From Gadus chalcogrammus (Eukaryota > Chordata > Actinopteri > Gadiformes > Gadidae), in the NCBI RefSeq assembly GCF_026213295.1, contig NC_079414.1, positions 11,658,362 to 11,722,361 of the forward strand: a stretch of 64,000 bases of DNA, in the 5' to 3' direction. This document shows positions 39,772 through 53,648 of the stretch, piece after piece. Both the position numbers and the translations under genes were made by a program. Every line of letters begins with the position of its first letter. Position 1 is the first letter of the stretch. The notes beneath the pieces are model-generated. The model saw nothing but the letters and a program-made list of their open reading frames with translations. It did no database searches and was not told the DNA's origin.

Positions 39772-40399
39772 ATATATAAATATATATACTTGTTCTGACC
39801 AGGGTTGGGGATTTCAGTTTTACATTAATAAGGTTGCCTGTAACTTATCTTAAGCCTTTCAGTGTTTTGTTTAACCTGTGTTTTTCTATGTGAAAATTCT
39901 TCCTTGAAACTACAGTAGACTATGATTTGCTATTTTCAACCTGTTCCTTTCCAGTCAATGTTACGTCATGTTGTCCTAGTGGCTGTGATGCCTTGCTTTA
40001 CGGTAATGGTCTTAAACATTTTGAGTCAGTCAGCAAGCATTCAGCTGTCTATAATTGCTCCAGTGATTTCCTATGACCCTGAAGTTAAATTCCCACTGGA
40101 CATTGTCAAGGTATCTTGCAGAGTTTAGATTGGGAATGTTTTAGGAAAGTTTCAAGGAATGGGTGGCCCGAGGCGGAACACCCTGACCAGCAGAACCACA
40201 CAAAAAGGTAAAAAAATAAAGAAACTCAGTTAAAAAGGTTCATACATTAGAATGCTCTCTTTTTCTTAGTTGGTTCTTATAAGACTTCAAGACTTTCAAA
40301 CGAGTAGGAGCCTCTCTATTGGCTTCTTGGGGAGGCCAGTAAAAAGGACATTGTAGCAGTCATGCATTCATTTCTCAGCATCCAAACCCCTCAAAACGG

Positions 40400-41000
40400 A
40401 CGTGGCAATTTTTCTAACATGATAATATGTCCCTGAACTACCTGAACCTCAATACTGGGAAGACGGAGCAGATAATCATTGGTCCAAAGCAAGACCAAAG
40501 AAAATTTGAATCAGTCTCGCTATGTTTTGATTGCTCGGTCATCCCGTAAAAATTCCATTGTTAAAAATCTTGGTGTCTTCTTTGACCCTTTGCTCTGTTT
40601 TGACAAACATGTGAAAAGTATAGATAGAATTGTATTCTTTCATCTGGGAAATATTGTAAAAACAGACCAATCTTATCTGCAGCAGATGCAAAAACACTTA
40701 TTTGTGCATTTATGTACGGTATATCATCAATACTGGATTATTCTAATTATTTGCTCTCTGGTCTTCCTTATTATATCACGAGAGGCCTCCAGCTTGTACA
40801 GAATGCTGAAGCTAGACTATTGACGAGAACGAGAAAACTTGATCATATCACCCCTATATTCTTACCGCTACACTGGCTACCAATAACTGCCAGATTGGAT
40901 TTTAAGGTGCTACTGCTAACCTATAAAGCCTTGCATGGATTAGCACAATCCTACCTGAAGGACCTCATTCCTCATTCCTTATAGTCCTTCTCTGCCCCTC
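40400..41000 (+). mobile_element. second, older LINE fragment (L2/CR1-like)
   Basis: Broken frames read YLNLNTGKTEQIIIGPK, then KNLGVFFDPLLCFDKHVKS, and LQLVQNAEARLLTRTRKLDHITPI with LHWLPITARLDFKVLLLTYK. These are C-terminal RT motifs like those of the first LINE but more diverged. A LINE tail (aagggctatacaaataaaat) is at about 42225, after a later hAT insertion. Confidence 0.75.
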
Positions 41001-41148
41001 CAGTCTTCAGGAGCTGGCCTAGCCTTCGCCTATCGAGCACCCTATCTGCAGGCCTGCATCAACTGCCATTGGGCCCTGGAGTGTTGTAGGCCCCCTGAGA
41101 GGGGATCTTCCAATGGGGATCTCCCAGCTAGTGGCCCCCTTTTTTATT

Positions 41149-41238
41149 GGCTCATGATAGGCCTCTGATTTTTGTAAGCCCAAAACAAAAAATCACATTG
41201 TCTTGGGCCTACGCCGATCGGGGGGCCTATCATGAGCC
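41149..41238. repeat. small foldback element, perfect 15-bp inverted ends
   Basis: GGCTCATGATAGGCC at 41149-41163 and its exact inverse at 41224-41238 enclose 60 bp. Confidence 0.75.
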
Positions 41239-41377
41239 AGTATTAATGAGCAGTAGTCTACATTTCTTGCATGCACTTTTCCCTTCTAATTCCTCATTCT
41301 GTCTGTTCTATCATGTTGCGGTGACCACGACTGGAGGCCTGGCCTATCACAGTGACTAAAACTGAATGCCTGGACTC

Positions 41378-42020
41378 TAGGGTGACCACCTGCTAATAAG
41401 CCCAAGGGGGGACAAGGGGTATGTTTCGGGGGGACAATGGGGGACACTGCCTGGCGCGGCGGTGCCCCCACCTCACGGGCAGACTCACTGTTAGTGGTTT
41501 AGCCATTTCTAGCACATACCACTTACATGGTATATTTATAATGTCCTATTCCCCTAAACATGTGTGATTACTGATGTATGCTCAGGTATAGGCCAACCAA
41601 TGTGTATTTTTTTCTAAATTAAAATTCATAATACAGATGCACTTCCACTCCCGATTTACTTTAACCACACCTCCTCACCTTTTTAATTGGAATTGGCAGT
41701 GCCTCAGACTCAGTCTCTTCCTCCATTTTTCGAATGTGTGTCTGGTTGGTAAGCACGTGCGTGCGCTGTCATGACAACAACGAAAAAGTTGACAAGAACC
41801 TAGTCAGCAGTTCAACTGAGAGGTGGGTGTGGCAACAGTAGCGTGCTGAACTGTCAAGTAATGTTCGTTTGGCTGCCTGGGGCTCCAGGATATAGAGAGC
41901 GACCAACTTTTTTTTGAGCAAGCATTGATTTCGCGTGACACGGTCTCAATTTGAGGGACGCATGGTTGGGCTTCAAAACACTGTGCGCGCACGCGCTACG
42001 CGTGACGGGTGGTCACCCTA
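41378..42020. mobile_element. non-autonomous hAT element, target duplication CTGGACTC
   Basis: Inverted ends TAGGGTGACCACC. A perfect 8-bp flank ctggactc is at 41370-41377 and 42021-42028. It sits within the older LINE relic. Interior without transposase. Confidence 0.85.
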
Positions 42021-42612
42021 CTGGACTCTCCTTATTGTTAACCGGCCAGCACGCCATTACCGATTTAAAATGTTTTGCCTGTACATATGTGTGCAACCCT
42101 CAATGTGCAAACCTTCTCAAGATTTCTTTGTCGCTATTTCAGGGAGTTTTCTTGCCCTCTTGGGGGCTAGGGTCTTGAGGTTGTCATAAATAAATGCCCT
42201 GTTAAGCCCTTTGAGACTGTACCAGTGGTTAAGGGCTATACAAATAAAATTGAATTGAAATACAAGGCTGTGTTGGTTACCTTGCTAATGTGGGACCTTT
42301 GTCTTCAGATCAGAGTCTACGATAACACAGAGACTTGAGACATCTGACTTAATCAAGGAAGTTGGAATCCCAATATTGTTTAAAAGCATATTGTGTTTGT
42401 TGGTCCAAGTAAGAGAATTTCAGTTTTTTCTATTGCTTTCAAGCTCAACTTATTGACAGCTGATTAACAGTAAGTGAGTGGCATTAGTATAATTTGGTTA
42501 AAGAGATATGTATAATATACAGAGAATAGTAAAGGAGCAAGTCAACTTCCTTTTTACACACCCAAATGTATTCAAACGCATCCAATAGGATGGTCGATAC
42601 CTGAAGGACAGG

Positions 42613-43255
42613 CAGGCCCGGTTCCAGAACAGAATGCCTTGGGGTGCATCTGAGATTACAGGGGGTGCACCAGTACTATACTAAAACCAGCTACCCAGCT
42701 TCAGTTCAGACTTCGCTTTTTTACACACAGGCCTTTCTACCATAGACAAGCACTTCTGCGTAGTTCTACTGACATGTTGGGACAACAATCATTTACTGTG
42801 CTTAAAAGATGGTATCATATCATGTCTTGTGATGTGGAGAACAGTTATACTAGTAAAATGTACTGTTAATAATAATGATTGACAATAGATTGTGATTTGT
42901 TTAATTATTTAATCATATAAAAAACGAATGAAATTGCTTCCAGCAACAAAAATAGATCCCCATTCCCCACTGAGCGGACTGTTGCCAAGCAACATATAAA
43001 CAAAACACCATACATAAATAATTAATTAATAATTTTGTCAGTTTGGTGAACAGTCAGAGTGATGTTGGACGCTCATATCTCAACGGTATTCAATGGATAC
43101 TGTCACAAGTTTAATTACAATTTGTTTTGTGAGCAAGTATTTTATTATTTTTATCATATTTAATTTTTTTTATTTATTTCTTTTTCAATTGAGGGTGCAA
43201 AAAAAAAAATTGGGGGTGCAATGCATGCTTATGCACCCCCGTAGAACCGGGCCTG
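42613..43255. mobile_element. non-autonomous hAT element, target duplication AGGACAGG
   Basis: Inverted ends CAGGCCCGGTTC, with a second inner motif (ggggtgcat / atgcacccc). A perfect 8-bp flank aggacagg is at 42605-42612 and 43256-43263. Confidence 0.85.
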
Positions 43256-43263
43256 AGGACAGG

Positions 43264-46200
43264 TAAGAATTCCATCTAACAAGGAAGTTATGAGTAGATC
43301 AGTTGACCTAATGTGTTTTGACATCTGCATGGTTCAGAAAGGACGTAGTTGTGCCGTTGTTTTGTTTTTCTTTTAATCACATGAGCTTTGTGACGTAGAG
43401 CGTGCAAAAACAGGATGGGCCACTGCTCATAATAAAAAAGATTTACTCAATAATTATAAACTATGAAGTTTCCTGTACTCTTTAGAATTTCGTCGCAAAG
43501 AGCACACCTCTTGTTCGTATTCATAGCAAAAGTTTACATGCACAATGATACAAAAGCACCAAAACAATGTACACAGGTTGATCAACTCAAATGTATCTTA
43601 TCAACCTTTTATCAACCAAATTAGTAGAGCTGGGCATGTTCCAACTGTGATAATCATTGTAGGGGGTTTATATCATTAACAAATTGTAAATCTAACGTTT
43701 ACCATGAAAAAAAGGTAAAAGGTATAGCCTACCTTCTTCCGTACGTAATAATACGTGAATATTTGAAACTGACGATTGATTTTTTATTTTGCCCTTAAGC
43801 CCTTTCTATCTGTAGTTTTATTAAATGTAAGGTTTCGTTTTGTATGTTGCTTTCTTTTTATAAAGGTACCAGTGCTTGACCTTTAATGTTTATGAACGGT
43901 TACGATAATTACATGATTCATCAATAACAAAGGCTGTATCCACAGGTCAAGTTCATAGGAGTGGCCACAGCCTATTGCCTCCACTTTAACCAGAGACTCT
44001 GAGTGACACATGAACGTCTGTGTACTATACAGTTGGAATGTCACAGAGGAACTGATGGCACGATTCCACATGAGACAGGAAATTCCTTCCTTTGTTATTT
44101 TGTGACTGCCTTCGGCACTCATAACAAAAAACGTTTCAGGTGGCTAATGACGTTAGCTAGCGTCTCAAGTCTGCTATGGGTCGTCACAGTTTTGAGTAAC
44201 CAGATAAAAAACCAAACCGATTGATTTTCTCAATCGCGCTCTTTCGTTTCCACTGCTGTACGTGGACAATCACGCTACTATGGAGGCCGAGGCTTGTACG
44301 TCACATGCCATCAACACGAAGGAGGAAAAGCTACACGTTCCACCTTATTCTTGAAAATATAAAGTTTGAGCTGTTTGTGAAATATTTTTTTATATATTCT
44401 ATTGTTGCTGTAATGAAACAGAACCACCACTTTCGGCTTATTGCTGAGTTAGCCTACCTGCTAAAAGAGTGTTAAACACATCCGTCTGCTAGCAGTAGTT
44501 ACAGCACATTGCACCGTGCTACTTTGTTAATCCTGATCATTCTTAAATTGTAGCAGAGCCTGGGCCAGGAACCAAAACCTCAAGGGGCTGAGTGGCGCCT
44601 ATGGAGATATTTTACGGAAGGGAATCAAATTCTAACAAGCTTTTTGAATGGTATTTTTATTCATGCATTTCAACAGTGGCCAGTCGACTTGAAACGTTAG
44701 GATTTGAAACGGTTACAGACACTTTTCTAGTTTACTACTGCTGGCCGAGATTGTCTTACAGATCCCCGCCAGTCCAGCAACATTATCAGTTGAGACAAAT
44801 ATGAAGCCGTTATCTCCCATTTCACATTGTCTGCTCTGCTATCGGACAAGGTCTGATTTTGGAGATTGACATGTTTCAGCAGTAAAGCACAGAGTTCAGT
44901 ACCTTGGACAAGGACCCCAAAGTCCCACAGAAAGACTAATTTTCTCTATTGTCCCAGATCACATCGAGCAGCATGTGGCCAGCCAGGCCAGGGAGCATAC
45001 TTTTATGTAACTTTTATCTATTCAACCTCCTCTTGATTTAAACGTCACTCTCAGACAATGATTCATCTTAACCTTTGTTGGATTGAAAAAACGGACTTTA
45101 TCAGTTTCAATTCATTGTGTGTGTACACATAGGACGTGTTGAGTGATTTGATGGAAGCCATTTGGTGCCAGCCATTTTTTTTACATTTAGCCAGTTTTCC
45201 CCTTGTTGCTGAGGGTATAAAATTGGAGAAGAAAAACCCGATTTACAAGGAAGTTTAATGGGATATAAAACAATGATAGGACAGATAATAGTTTATGTTT
45301 AGTTTTTAGTAAATTAAGGATCTATTTTTTAAGGAGCATTTTAAAGATAAAGATTCAGATCAGATGCTTGATGGTCAAGTGAACTATTAATAGTCTGTGG
45401 ATGTCAGACAGTGGTAATTGAACCGGCACTGTTAACACCAGTAAAAACAACATAGACATTCACATTACAACTGCCCATATTGAGCAGACATATGTGTACA
45501 ACACAAGAGGACTATTCAAAAGCTTTTTCGTCCAACCAGTTCTGAAATATGTTTCAAGAATTGCATTGTGATGACGCACAGACACAGATCTTTTTGCACA
45601 TGGATCTATACAGCATTTAGATTGTAAGTTGCTTTGGATAAAAGCCTTTGCTCAATGCCCTAAATGTAAATGCAAATTTGGCTTCCTGAACAGAAGAATT
45701 TTGTGTCTTGTCTTCCAAAAAATCTAAAAGTTCCATATGCTCTGATGGGATGGAGGTGTGTTTTGAGCTTTAAAGGGACTGTGTGACCTTTGTCATTTTT
45801 TCACTTTTAGTCTAAGTTGAGGGATATTTTATGACCTATGTTGTTTTGCCTACTTTTGGTGTGGTTTTCCAGTTGCAGCAGGAACCTTTAGCGCCTAAAT
45901 CGCCCCTAGTGGGAGAGGTGTGCTTCGATGCAGGCCTGAGGCGTCGCTCTGTCCTTCCCATTTGTAGTTTAAAGCACTCCAGTAGTTGGCTGTGGAAGTG
46001 GTCCTGTTAAGAAGAACCCGCCATGTAGGCATTTCTACCCATTTGTTCAAAACATGAAGGACTCAGACTCAAAAAATACCAAAAACGTCCTAATGATCTC
46101 AGGTGACAGATGTGTATTCAGCATTAAGTTGACTGAGTGACCTCTCTCCCTTTTTCCCTAGTGGTCTACGTCAAGTGACGTTTTATGATCTGATGAAAGG

Positions 46201-47534
46201 TTAATGCAATAATAATGAACTTCATGAACCTAATTAACAAGCCAATGTGCCTGGTAATCATTTACTAATGGTGTTCATAAGACATTTATAGATTATTTAA
46301 TAGGGTTTAGGTTAACCCTAAATCGCACAAAGTGGCGAAGGGTTATTACTTCCATTTCGCAGTTCGCTCGTGTCCTTCCACTTGGTAAGTAAGTGTACTT
46401 TCAGCGGTCGGCTGGGGAAGGTGACCTTTAAAGGAGAACGTGTCATTCCTAACCTTTTGTTCAAACCTAATGCCCCTGACCTGGCTCTATAACATTTAAG
46501 TAGTAGTTCAGACTCAAGTTCTGATATTTGTTCAACTCACGGACTATAATTAACGTGCTTGCAACCTCCAAAGTAATGGGCAGGGGAAGTTAATGGCCCC
46601 CTGACCTGTATTTAAGCCAACACAAGTGGTCTATAAATATATATATATTTAGATATGTCGATTTACACATAGCCTGCATATAATTATGACTCCTATTGTA
46701 ATAATTAAATTAGCCTAGACTATAACAGGTGGCTTGATAACACATTAAATTGGTTGAATTATAATTAATTCAATGATTAAATTAACTCATATTATTGCCG
46801 TTTATGTGGGATATCAATACAGCAATCATTTTGATTTCATCCAATTAATCTTCATTATGCATCTTTTAATACTGTATAGCTAAGGATGGAGGCTTATAAT
46901 AATTGAAGGACTCATCAGAATTCACTCGGTTTCTGTAAATACAGGAACACGATAGCTAACTGGTGACTGATACAACCAAGCAAGACAGGATTTAAGGAAT
47001 TGAAAATAAGGCATTTTTAGTAAATTTTTCTTGTTCCTCTCCTCTCTAGTCTCAACAGTTTAATGATTAATCCAAGGCCGACCACTTTGACTCGAGGCAT
47101 ACGTCTGACCCAAAGCAGAATAAAGCGTTCCACTTTCTAAAATGATTATACTTCCTGAAGAGTTTTGCTTTTATTAAAACTGCGTCACTTTAACTAACGA
47201 TATTGGTACCAGTCAAAATATGCATCACACTGCCCACTAGTGCTGTGAATGAACACCACAGCTTAACTCATCTATGTTTAACCACAAACCAGAATACAAT
47301 ATAATAAGAGATTGAAACACAAATGTGTGCAGAAAAAGAAGGAATTGTGAATTTATTCATAAGTGATCACGTAAAAACATTTTGCGTGTTTGTGTATAAA
47401 CATACATAAAAAAAAAAAAATGTACTTGCACAGAGTGACCCATGTAAAAAGAAAAAAAAAAAAGAAATAAAAAAGAATCACATGTTAATAACAGTCCGTA
47501 GGACTACCACACAACGCTAAACGAGGCCAGGGCC
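43264..47534. other. intergenic and 3' flank of METTL14; no gene recognised
   Basis: A LINE-tail relic (aagttgctttggataaaagc) is at 45627-45676. Diverged copies of a short segment with a 'tccttccca...tttgttcaaa' pattern occur near 45950-46060 and 46370-46470. An AATAAA on the minus strand at 47357-47352 is a likely METTL14 poly(A) signal, about 180 bp after its stop. Confidence 0.4.
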
Positions 47535-50500
47535 CTAACGAGGTGGGAAGCCCCGGTGTGGCCCCCCCCGGCCCCTGAACCCCCCTCCTCCTCCCCTGTC
47601 TCCCCGGAAGTTGGGTCTGTTCCTCTCCCGGCCCCGGTCCCCGCCGCGCCCTGCGTTAGGCCCCCCGCGGCCCCCCCTCGGGGCCCCTCCGCCTCGGTCC
47701 GACTTGAGCTTGGCCTGCGGAGACTTGGGCCGCAGCCGCTCGATGTCCTCCGTGCAGCCTGAGAGGTGCATGTTGGGCACGGTGAAGTGAGACGCGTACG
47801 CCTCGGCGTTGAAGTTACTGTTGGTCAGTGTGGGCCCTACAGTCAGCCAGCCTGGGGGGGAGACAAAGATAGAGAAGAGATAGAGATGGGAGGGAGACGA
47901 AGAGAGGGATGGAGATGGAAGGGAGTAGGATTAGATTAGAGCGCCTAGCGAAGGAGTGATCGTGATTAGCCACACAACATAATCACAGGGTAACCGTGAC
48001 TCCATGTGCCATTATCAGGAATACAACAAATTACGTCAAGTCCCCCCCCAGGCCCCACAAACTCACTGGAGAACACTGTATCTTTACGTCACCTCCACAC
48101 AATCAGCCCTAGTCGTCAACATGTTTTTTTTGGTTTCAATGTTTACTGCTGCAATTTCGCTGTCAAGGTTTTGACGGACTTGCCATAGGCGACAATAGCG
48201 GGCACAAAGGGAGTGGCTAGTATTCTACCCTGGTGAATTTAACCCAGGAACACCTTGTTGCAGTGCTTAAAAGGACATATGCAAACCAAGAGTGTTTTTC
48301 CCCTCTGCCAACGCCGTCACCTATTGACTGTAGAAGACACACGGGGCATTCCTCAGTGCTATTTAAATAGCTCGCAGACAAGCCGGCTAGCGGGTCCAGG
48401 GAGCGGCTCCATGTAAACTCTGTCCTTTTCAACCTTAAACGACCTATGGCATGCGCATCCAAATTCCTGCCTCACCCGTACACACCCTGTTGTAGCCTCT
48501 AGACCAGGGTTTCCGCACGAAAAAAATTGGTGCCGGTCAGGTGACCTGGAAGGTTTCATTTTAACGTTTTTCTTTTCTTTTTTACTTCTTTTGATATTTG
48601 GCAGCTGAGAAGCGTGCCGCTGCTGACTCTTCCTTCCCCAAGGCGGCTTCGCTGAGCAGTCTTTTTTAGAGATTAGATCGGGCCCAGAAAAACAAGCCTG
48701 CACCGGCCCGAGCCCGTGCACGAGCCCGGCCCGACACATTAACTGTAGTTATGAGCCCGAGCCCGATCTCAACCCGACATTTATTTTAATACATGTGTAA
48801 CTCTGTACACATGTTACTTAGGCCTACTCTGCTAAATATATATGTAGGGGCTTATTTTCGATAATGACCGGCGACGTTCTATACATTATCCAGCTTATTA
48901 CACGGCTACTTGCCATTTTTTTTTTTTAAAAGACACATGGTGTGTCTTTTTACAATTTACTCGTTACCAGCATTCGTAGAGTTGATCAGCAGTGAAATAG
49001 TCCTCCAAAGACGTTGACGTCGCTTAGCAGCCAAAGACGCTGGGGTTGACAAGTTACCGGACTACTACCCATGCAAGTGAACGGAGCGTTCCACGGCATT
49101 GAGAAGACCCGTGTAATAAAGACCTATAATATTTCTGTTTATGGCATCTATAATATTTCTGTTCATGACATCTCCTCCGAGGTCCTGACTCACTGAGGTC
49201 ATAAAAGATCGCAGGGCACTTATCGCAAAGATTAGGGGTTTCCCCGGTGTTCTGGCCCAATCAGGCTCATTCAATCTGGCCCCCTAAGCATCCTCCTGTA
49301 TAATTGTCTGACCACACACACCACCTCAAGCTGGTGTGTGGTGAGCGTTATGGCGCAGATTGGCTGCCGTGCATCACCCAATTGGGTGCTACACACACAT
49401 GCGTGGTGGTTTGTGAGGTACCCCCTTCATTGTAAAGCGTCTTTGAGTGTCTAGAAAAAAGCGCTATATAAATTCAATCCATTATTATTATTATTTCTCC
49501 TCAGATTAGGCCAATGATTTTATATAAAAAAAAAAAAAAAAAACACGCCTGATCAAAGGCCCGGCCCCACCCAAGGATAGTGGTGGGAAATATCGGCGGG
49601 CCGGGTCGGGTCAATCAAAACCCTCATTGTTTAACATGAATTGGCTAAACAAATGACCACTGTAGCATATTAAAAGAAGAGAATTATTGGCCATTCTGAC
49701 CGGAGACATTTCGAATTTTCGGTCCTCCTCATTTTCTTTCCGGTTCAATGACCGGTAATTACCGGACAACGGAAACTCTGCTCCGCACTAAAGCTGTGCG
49801 GACAGCAGCCGACCAATCTCACATGGGGTCCTCTGTAGTGCTCTCACCAGGCCTGATGGTTGAGTCCCTGCCGAACAGGTGGAGCCTCCGTCGGCCCAGG
49901 CAGAAGTGCTCGATGATGTGGAAGATCTCCACGGGCTTCTCCACATTGCCCATCTCCGGCTCCTCCGTGATGATCAGGTCGATGTCCACGTTGGCGTGGA
50001 TGAAGTCCCCGTCGGTACTGCGTCGGACCGTGCCTTTGATCCCCATCAGACAGTGTTCCTGGAGATGGGACGAATGTTCTTACAAGCGAGGCCAACTGCT
50101 GCTCTGTTCCTTTCGGGCGGCCAAAAGCAAATGACTGATTGAATCAGTTGTGGAGTAAAATATTAAGTAACAATCAATGTACTAACTAATACCGATTGCC
50201 CTGCAGTATGAGCATCATCACGTGTTCATCACATCGAAAGGCTTAACTCCATTCAGTCAATCATTGTAATGGCGGTGTAACAGTGTTGAGGTACGGCGAT
50301 GGCGCTGCCTGGTACCTTGGTCCTTTGGAACACAGCCTTGGGGTCAAGGGTCTTGGTCTTGCCAGGGTTGTTCTTGTTGGTCTTGATCCAGCAAATATCC
50401 TCACATCGTCTGAAGCCCCACTTCCTCAAACACTGCGGGGCGACAAAGACGTACACATCCCGAGATAAGAAACACCACAGATACATGACGAGCCCAGGGG

Positions 50501-52528
50501 CAAGGGGTGTAGCCAAGAAAATGCACTACATAGCAGAGGCATTACAAAGGGAGCCGATGCTAACCCGGGCCTCATCCATTGGCCTGAACACCGCAGTGGG
50601 GGACGACACAGGCTCCATCACAGCCCGTCAGCGGGTTGTCATGGTATCAGGCGGTCACAGGGCGGTGGACGGTGTTGAGTGTTTCTCACTACTAAGAAGT
50701 ATTGGGAGATCATGTGGGTTCATCATGAGGCCTCACTTAAAAGCCTAATTTCTGATAGAGAAACCTGCCCATCAGAATGTGTTAAACGTAGGGCTGGATG
50801 CCTTCAGCACATTCCGCCACTCGGGAGATAACGCATGTCATTAACGGAGCTATTGTTTTCAACAAGACATTCCATCCATGCAGAAGCATTAGTCACATGG
50901 CATTTGAGTGAAAGTATGTGTTATTTTGATCAATCATAATAATAAGCGTTAAATACTCATTACAATGCATTACTTGTAAATCTGTATGATGTATGCTCAT
51001 CTTAATACTTCTGGTGTACTTCTGTGTGTTGTATGCTCATCATACATCCTGGAGACCTTCTTTGTGATTTACGCTCATCATAAACCCTGCTGTACTTCTG
51101 TGTGTGGTATGCTCATCATAAACCCTGCTGTACTTCTGTGTGTTGTATGCTCATCATAAATCCTGGAGACCTTCTTTGTATTTATGCTCATCATAAACCC
51201 TGCTGTACTTCTGTGTGTGGTATGCTCATCATATACCATGGTGTACTTCTGTGTGTTGTATGCTCATCATACATCCTGGAGTACTTCTGTGGGTTGAATG
51301 CTCATCATAAATCAGAGCTAGCGTACCATCCTGCCGAGATCCAAGCCTTCTCCAGAACCACACCAGAGGAAGACGAAGGAGCGCAGGGCAGATATCTCCT
51401 CAATCTCCAGCTTCATTATCTTCACATGCAAGGCAGACAGCGGGAGAGAGAGGAAAAGGAGGAGGAGAGATGGGAGGTGCGATCAACTATAAAGCGCATC
51501 GCTACTAAACCTCTTTTCTGGGGCAAATCTACATTTTCATAACGTCAGATATTGTCTGCATCAACTTTACTTTGTCTTTGCATTCACAAACCAGACTACA
51601 AGCATTAACACTGTATGTTGCGCTAGTAACTGTGTGATGCCCTGAACAACTTGGAACCCACTCAGAAGTAGACAGAGCTGACTGGCGGAAGAACAACCCA
51701 GACGTACGTCATCCCAGTTCCAAAAGCGCTCTGTGTGGCTGATGCCCGACTCCCTGTAGTACTCCTCCAAGGGTGGCTCCAGCAGGATCACGTCAAACTT
51801 ACACTTCAGGTCTCGCAGGTCGAAGTGCTCCGGGTCCGCCTGTAGGTACCTGAACAGACACAGAGGCTCCCGGGCTTAAGTGCCTTTATATCACTACTGA
51901 AATAAGACCTTTATTTAGCGAATACAGGAGAAAATGCTATGTTTTTGCCAGTCTCCCCAAAACGTCTCGGACGCATGTTATGGTCTTTTTGTGAAGCCGA
52001 AGTGCCCGTTAGCAGGCCTAAGGGTGAGGTGTGAGATGTGTTTGTGGAGTTGTGGCGCTGGTATGGAAAGCCAAACACAATATGTGAATTTATACACATT
52101 AACTACACAACGTCTATAAGCGGATTGTAAATACGTACATGGGGGGAGTGTTGGTAGTGGAGATGAGTTCATCCTTCAGTCTGATAAGCTCTCGCAGTTT
52201 GGGATACTCCTCAAATCGGTCAGCCAGACCTGAATATCGCAGAGAGATTAAAAGACAAACCCACACACACACACACACGTGGAAGTAGACATACAAAACA
52301 CGACCATGCAGGAACATAGACATACCAACATCTCTGATGAAGTTCTGTGGCCGATGGCCGGTATCCACAAAGTGCTGGCAATAGTCATTGTGTGGGTTAA
52401 GACTCTGTGTACCCTAAAATGAAACAAATGACAACATGGATTCATTTTGTTTTCACAGGAAATTCGGACACTTCAGGTCAGGTACAAATGATCAGGAGGA
52501 CTAACTCATCTTATCCCACAATGACTAG

Positions 52529-52613
<85 letters not shown>

Positions 52614-53648
52614 GTCAAACCCAGTACATATAGGCAGGGCGCTGCCTACATTATGTCCCTGCTGCTCAACTCTGTCGGTTCATTTATTATCGTGATGTAT
52701 GGTTTCACCATGACTATGGAGTCAATGGGCAGTTCACAGATGACGGGTTAGAGCATGAGCACAGAGAGAGAATCAGCTTCCTCACCTTCAGGAAAGTACT
52801 TGAGTCCTTGTAGACCTCCTCGTATGGGTTGTTTTCTTCTGGCGGCTGCAACTCCACCTCTTCCTAGAGTAATGCAGTTGACAACACTTCAGATACGTGC
52901 TATACAGCTGAGCATAATATATCTGAAGTACAAACTGAAGGTAGCTCAATGAAGAGTAAGACACAAACCAATCCCAAATGAGAGATGTAGATGCATTTTA
53001 GACGATAAACTGGGCAATTTAATAAACACAGAATTATTTAGCCCTCATTATATGCACACAGCACAAATAGTATTTTAAATAACACATCGGGGGCAAGATA
53101 GGGGGGGGGGGGGGGGGTATCTTTGGACGTGGATGATTCAAGTCACCTTGATGACTATGTCGATGTCTTCTTCTGTGTCATCTCCCTCCCCTGTGGCTTT
53201 GCGTTTGGAAGGCGGGACCGATGTGTCCAGGGATGCCCTACAAACCAGGAATCAACATCTAAGGACGCAATAATGGACAAATAACAGCCAGGTGATTCGA
53301 TGATTGAAAGGCAAGGCATCTCACCGTGAAATCTCTCGGGTCTCCTCGATCTCCTTCAGTTCATCTTTACTGTTCAGCACAGCGCCAATACTATCAGCGC
53401 TTTCAGCTCCCAGCTGTACGGAGATGTTATTTTTAGTATGTTATTGATGTGTAATACACCTACTCGTTATCCGGTAGCATACAGTAAATAGTGTACCTCT
53501 GGCGACAAAATAATCGGCGGCTGTCTCAATGTTATGCGAGTAGCACGATGAGGAGGGCGGGAGTGTTTGTTATCAACGTTACCTGTTGAGCCAAAAGCTG
53601 TCGCCTAAGCTTCTGCTTTTTGCGTATCTCTTGCAATCGACTGTTCAT
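47535..53648 (-). CDS. mettl14: METTL14, RNA-binding subunit of the m6A mRNA methyltransferase
   Basis: Eleven coding exons: 53648-53583, 53413-53325, 53237-53147, 52863-52786, 52413-52326, 52229-52139, 51849-51708, 51419-51327, 50432-50316, 50058-49848, 47851-47535. All have GT/AG borders and consistent phase. They total 1,383 nt, 460 residues against 456 in human. The start [20 protein letters not shown] is the known N-terminal helix. Exon 7 carries the EPPL motif ([11 protein letters not shown]) that replaces a catalytic DPPW. Exon 9 has [19 protein letters not shown]. The last exon ends in an RGG-rich RNA-binding tail ([12 protein letters not shown]). In the family METTL14 pairs with METTL3 in the nucleus, supports substrate binding and is itself inactive. 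No breaks seen. Confidence 0.97.
48505..49780. mobile_element. old hAT element in METTL14 intron 10
   Basis: The ends CAGGGTTTCCG and the inverse of CAGAGTTTCCG are inverted. The flanks ctctagac and ctccgcac agree at 5 of 8 bases, as expected of an eroded target duplication. The inside includes ggcccgagcccg-type repeats and, at about 49430-49500, a SINE/LINE-like tail (aaagcgctatataaattcaa, then ATT repeats). Confidence 0.55.
50990..51312. repeat. minisatellite in METTL14 intron 8
   Basis: Six to eight units of about 44-50 bp with tgtgtgttgtatgctcatca, followed by taaaccctgctgtacttc or tcctggagaccttc. The array ends about 15 bp from the donor site of exon 8. Confidence 0.9.
52531..52615. repeat. 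(TG)n microsatellite in METTL14 intron 4
   Basis: About 38 TG units followed by CGTGTGT. Confidence 0.95.

Noticed and set aside
48359..48739. Minus-strand open frame of 126 codons in METTL14 intron 10
   Set aside because: Lies across the end of an old hAT element, and matches no exon of METTL14.
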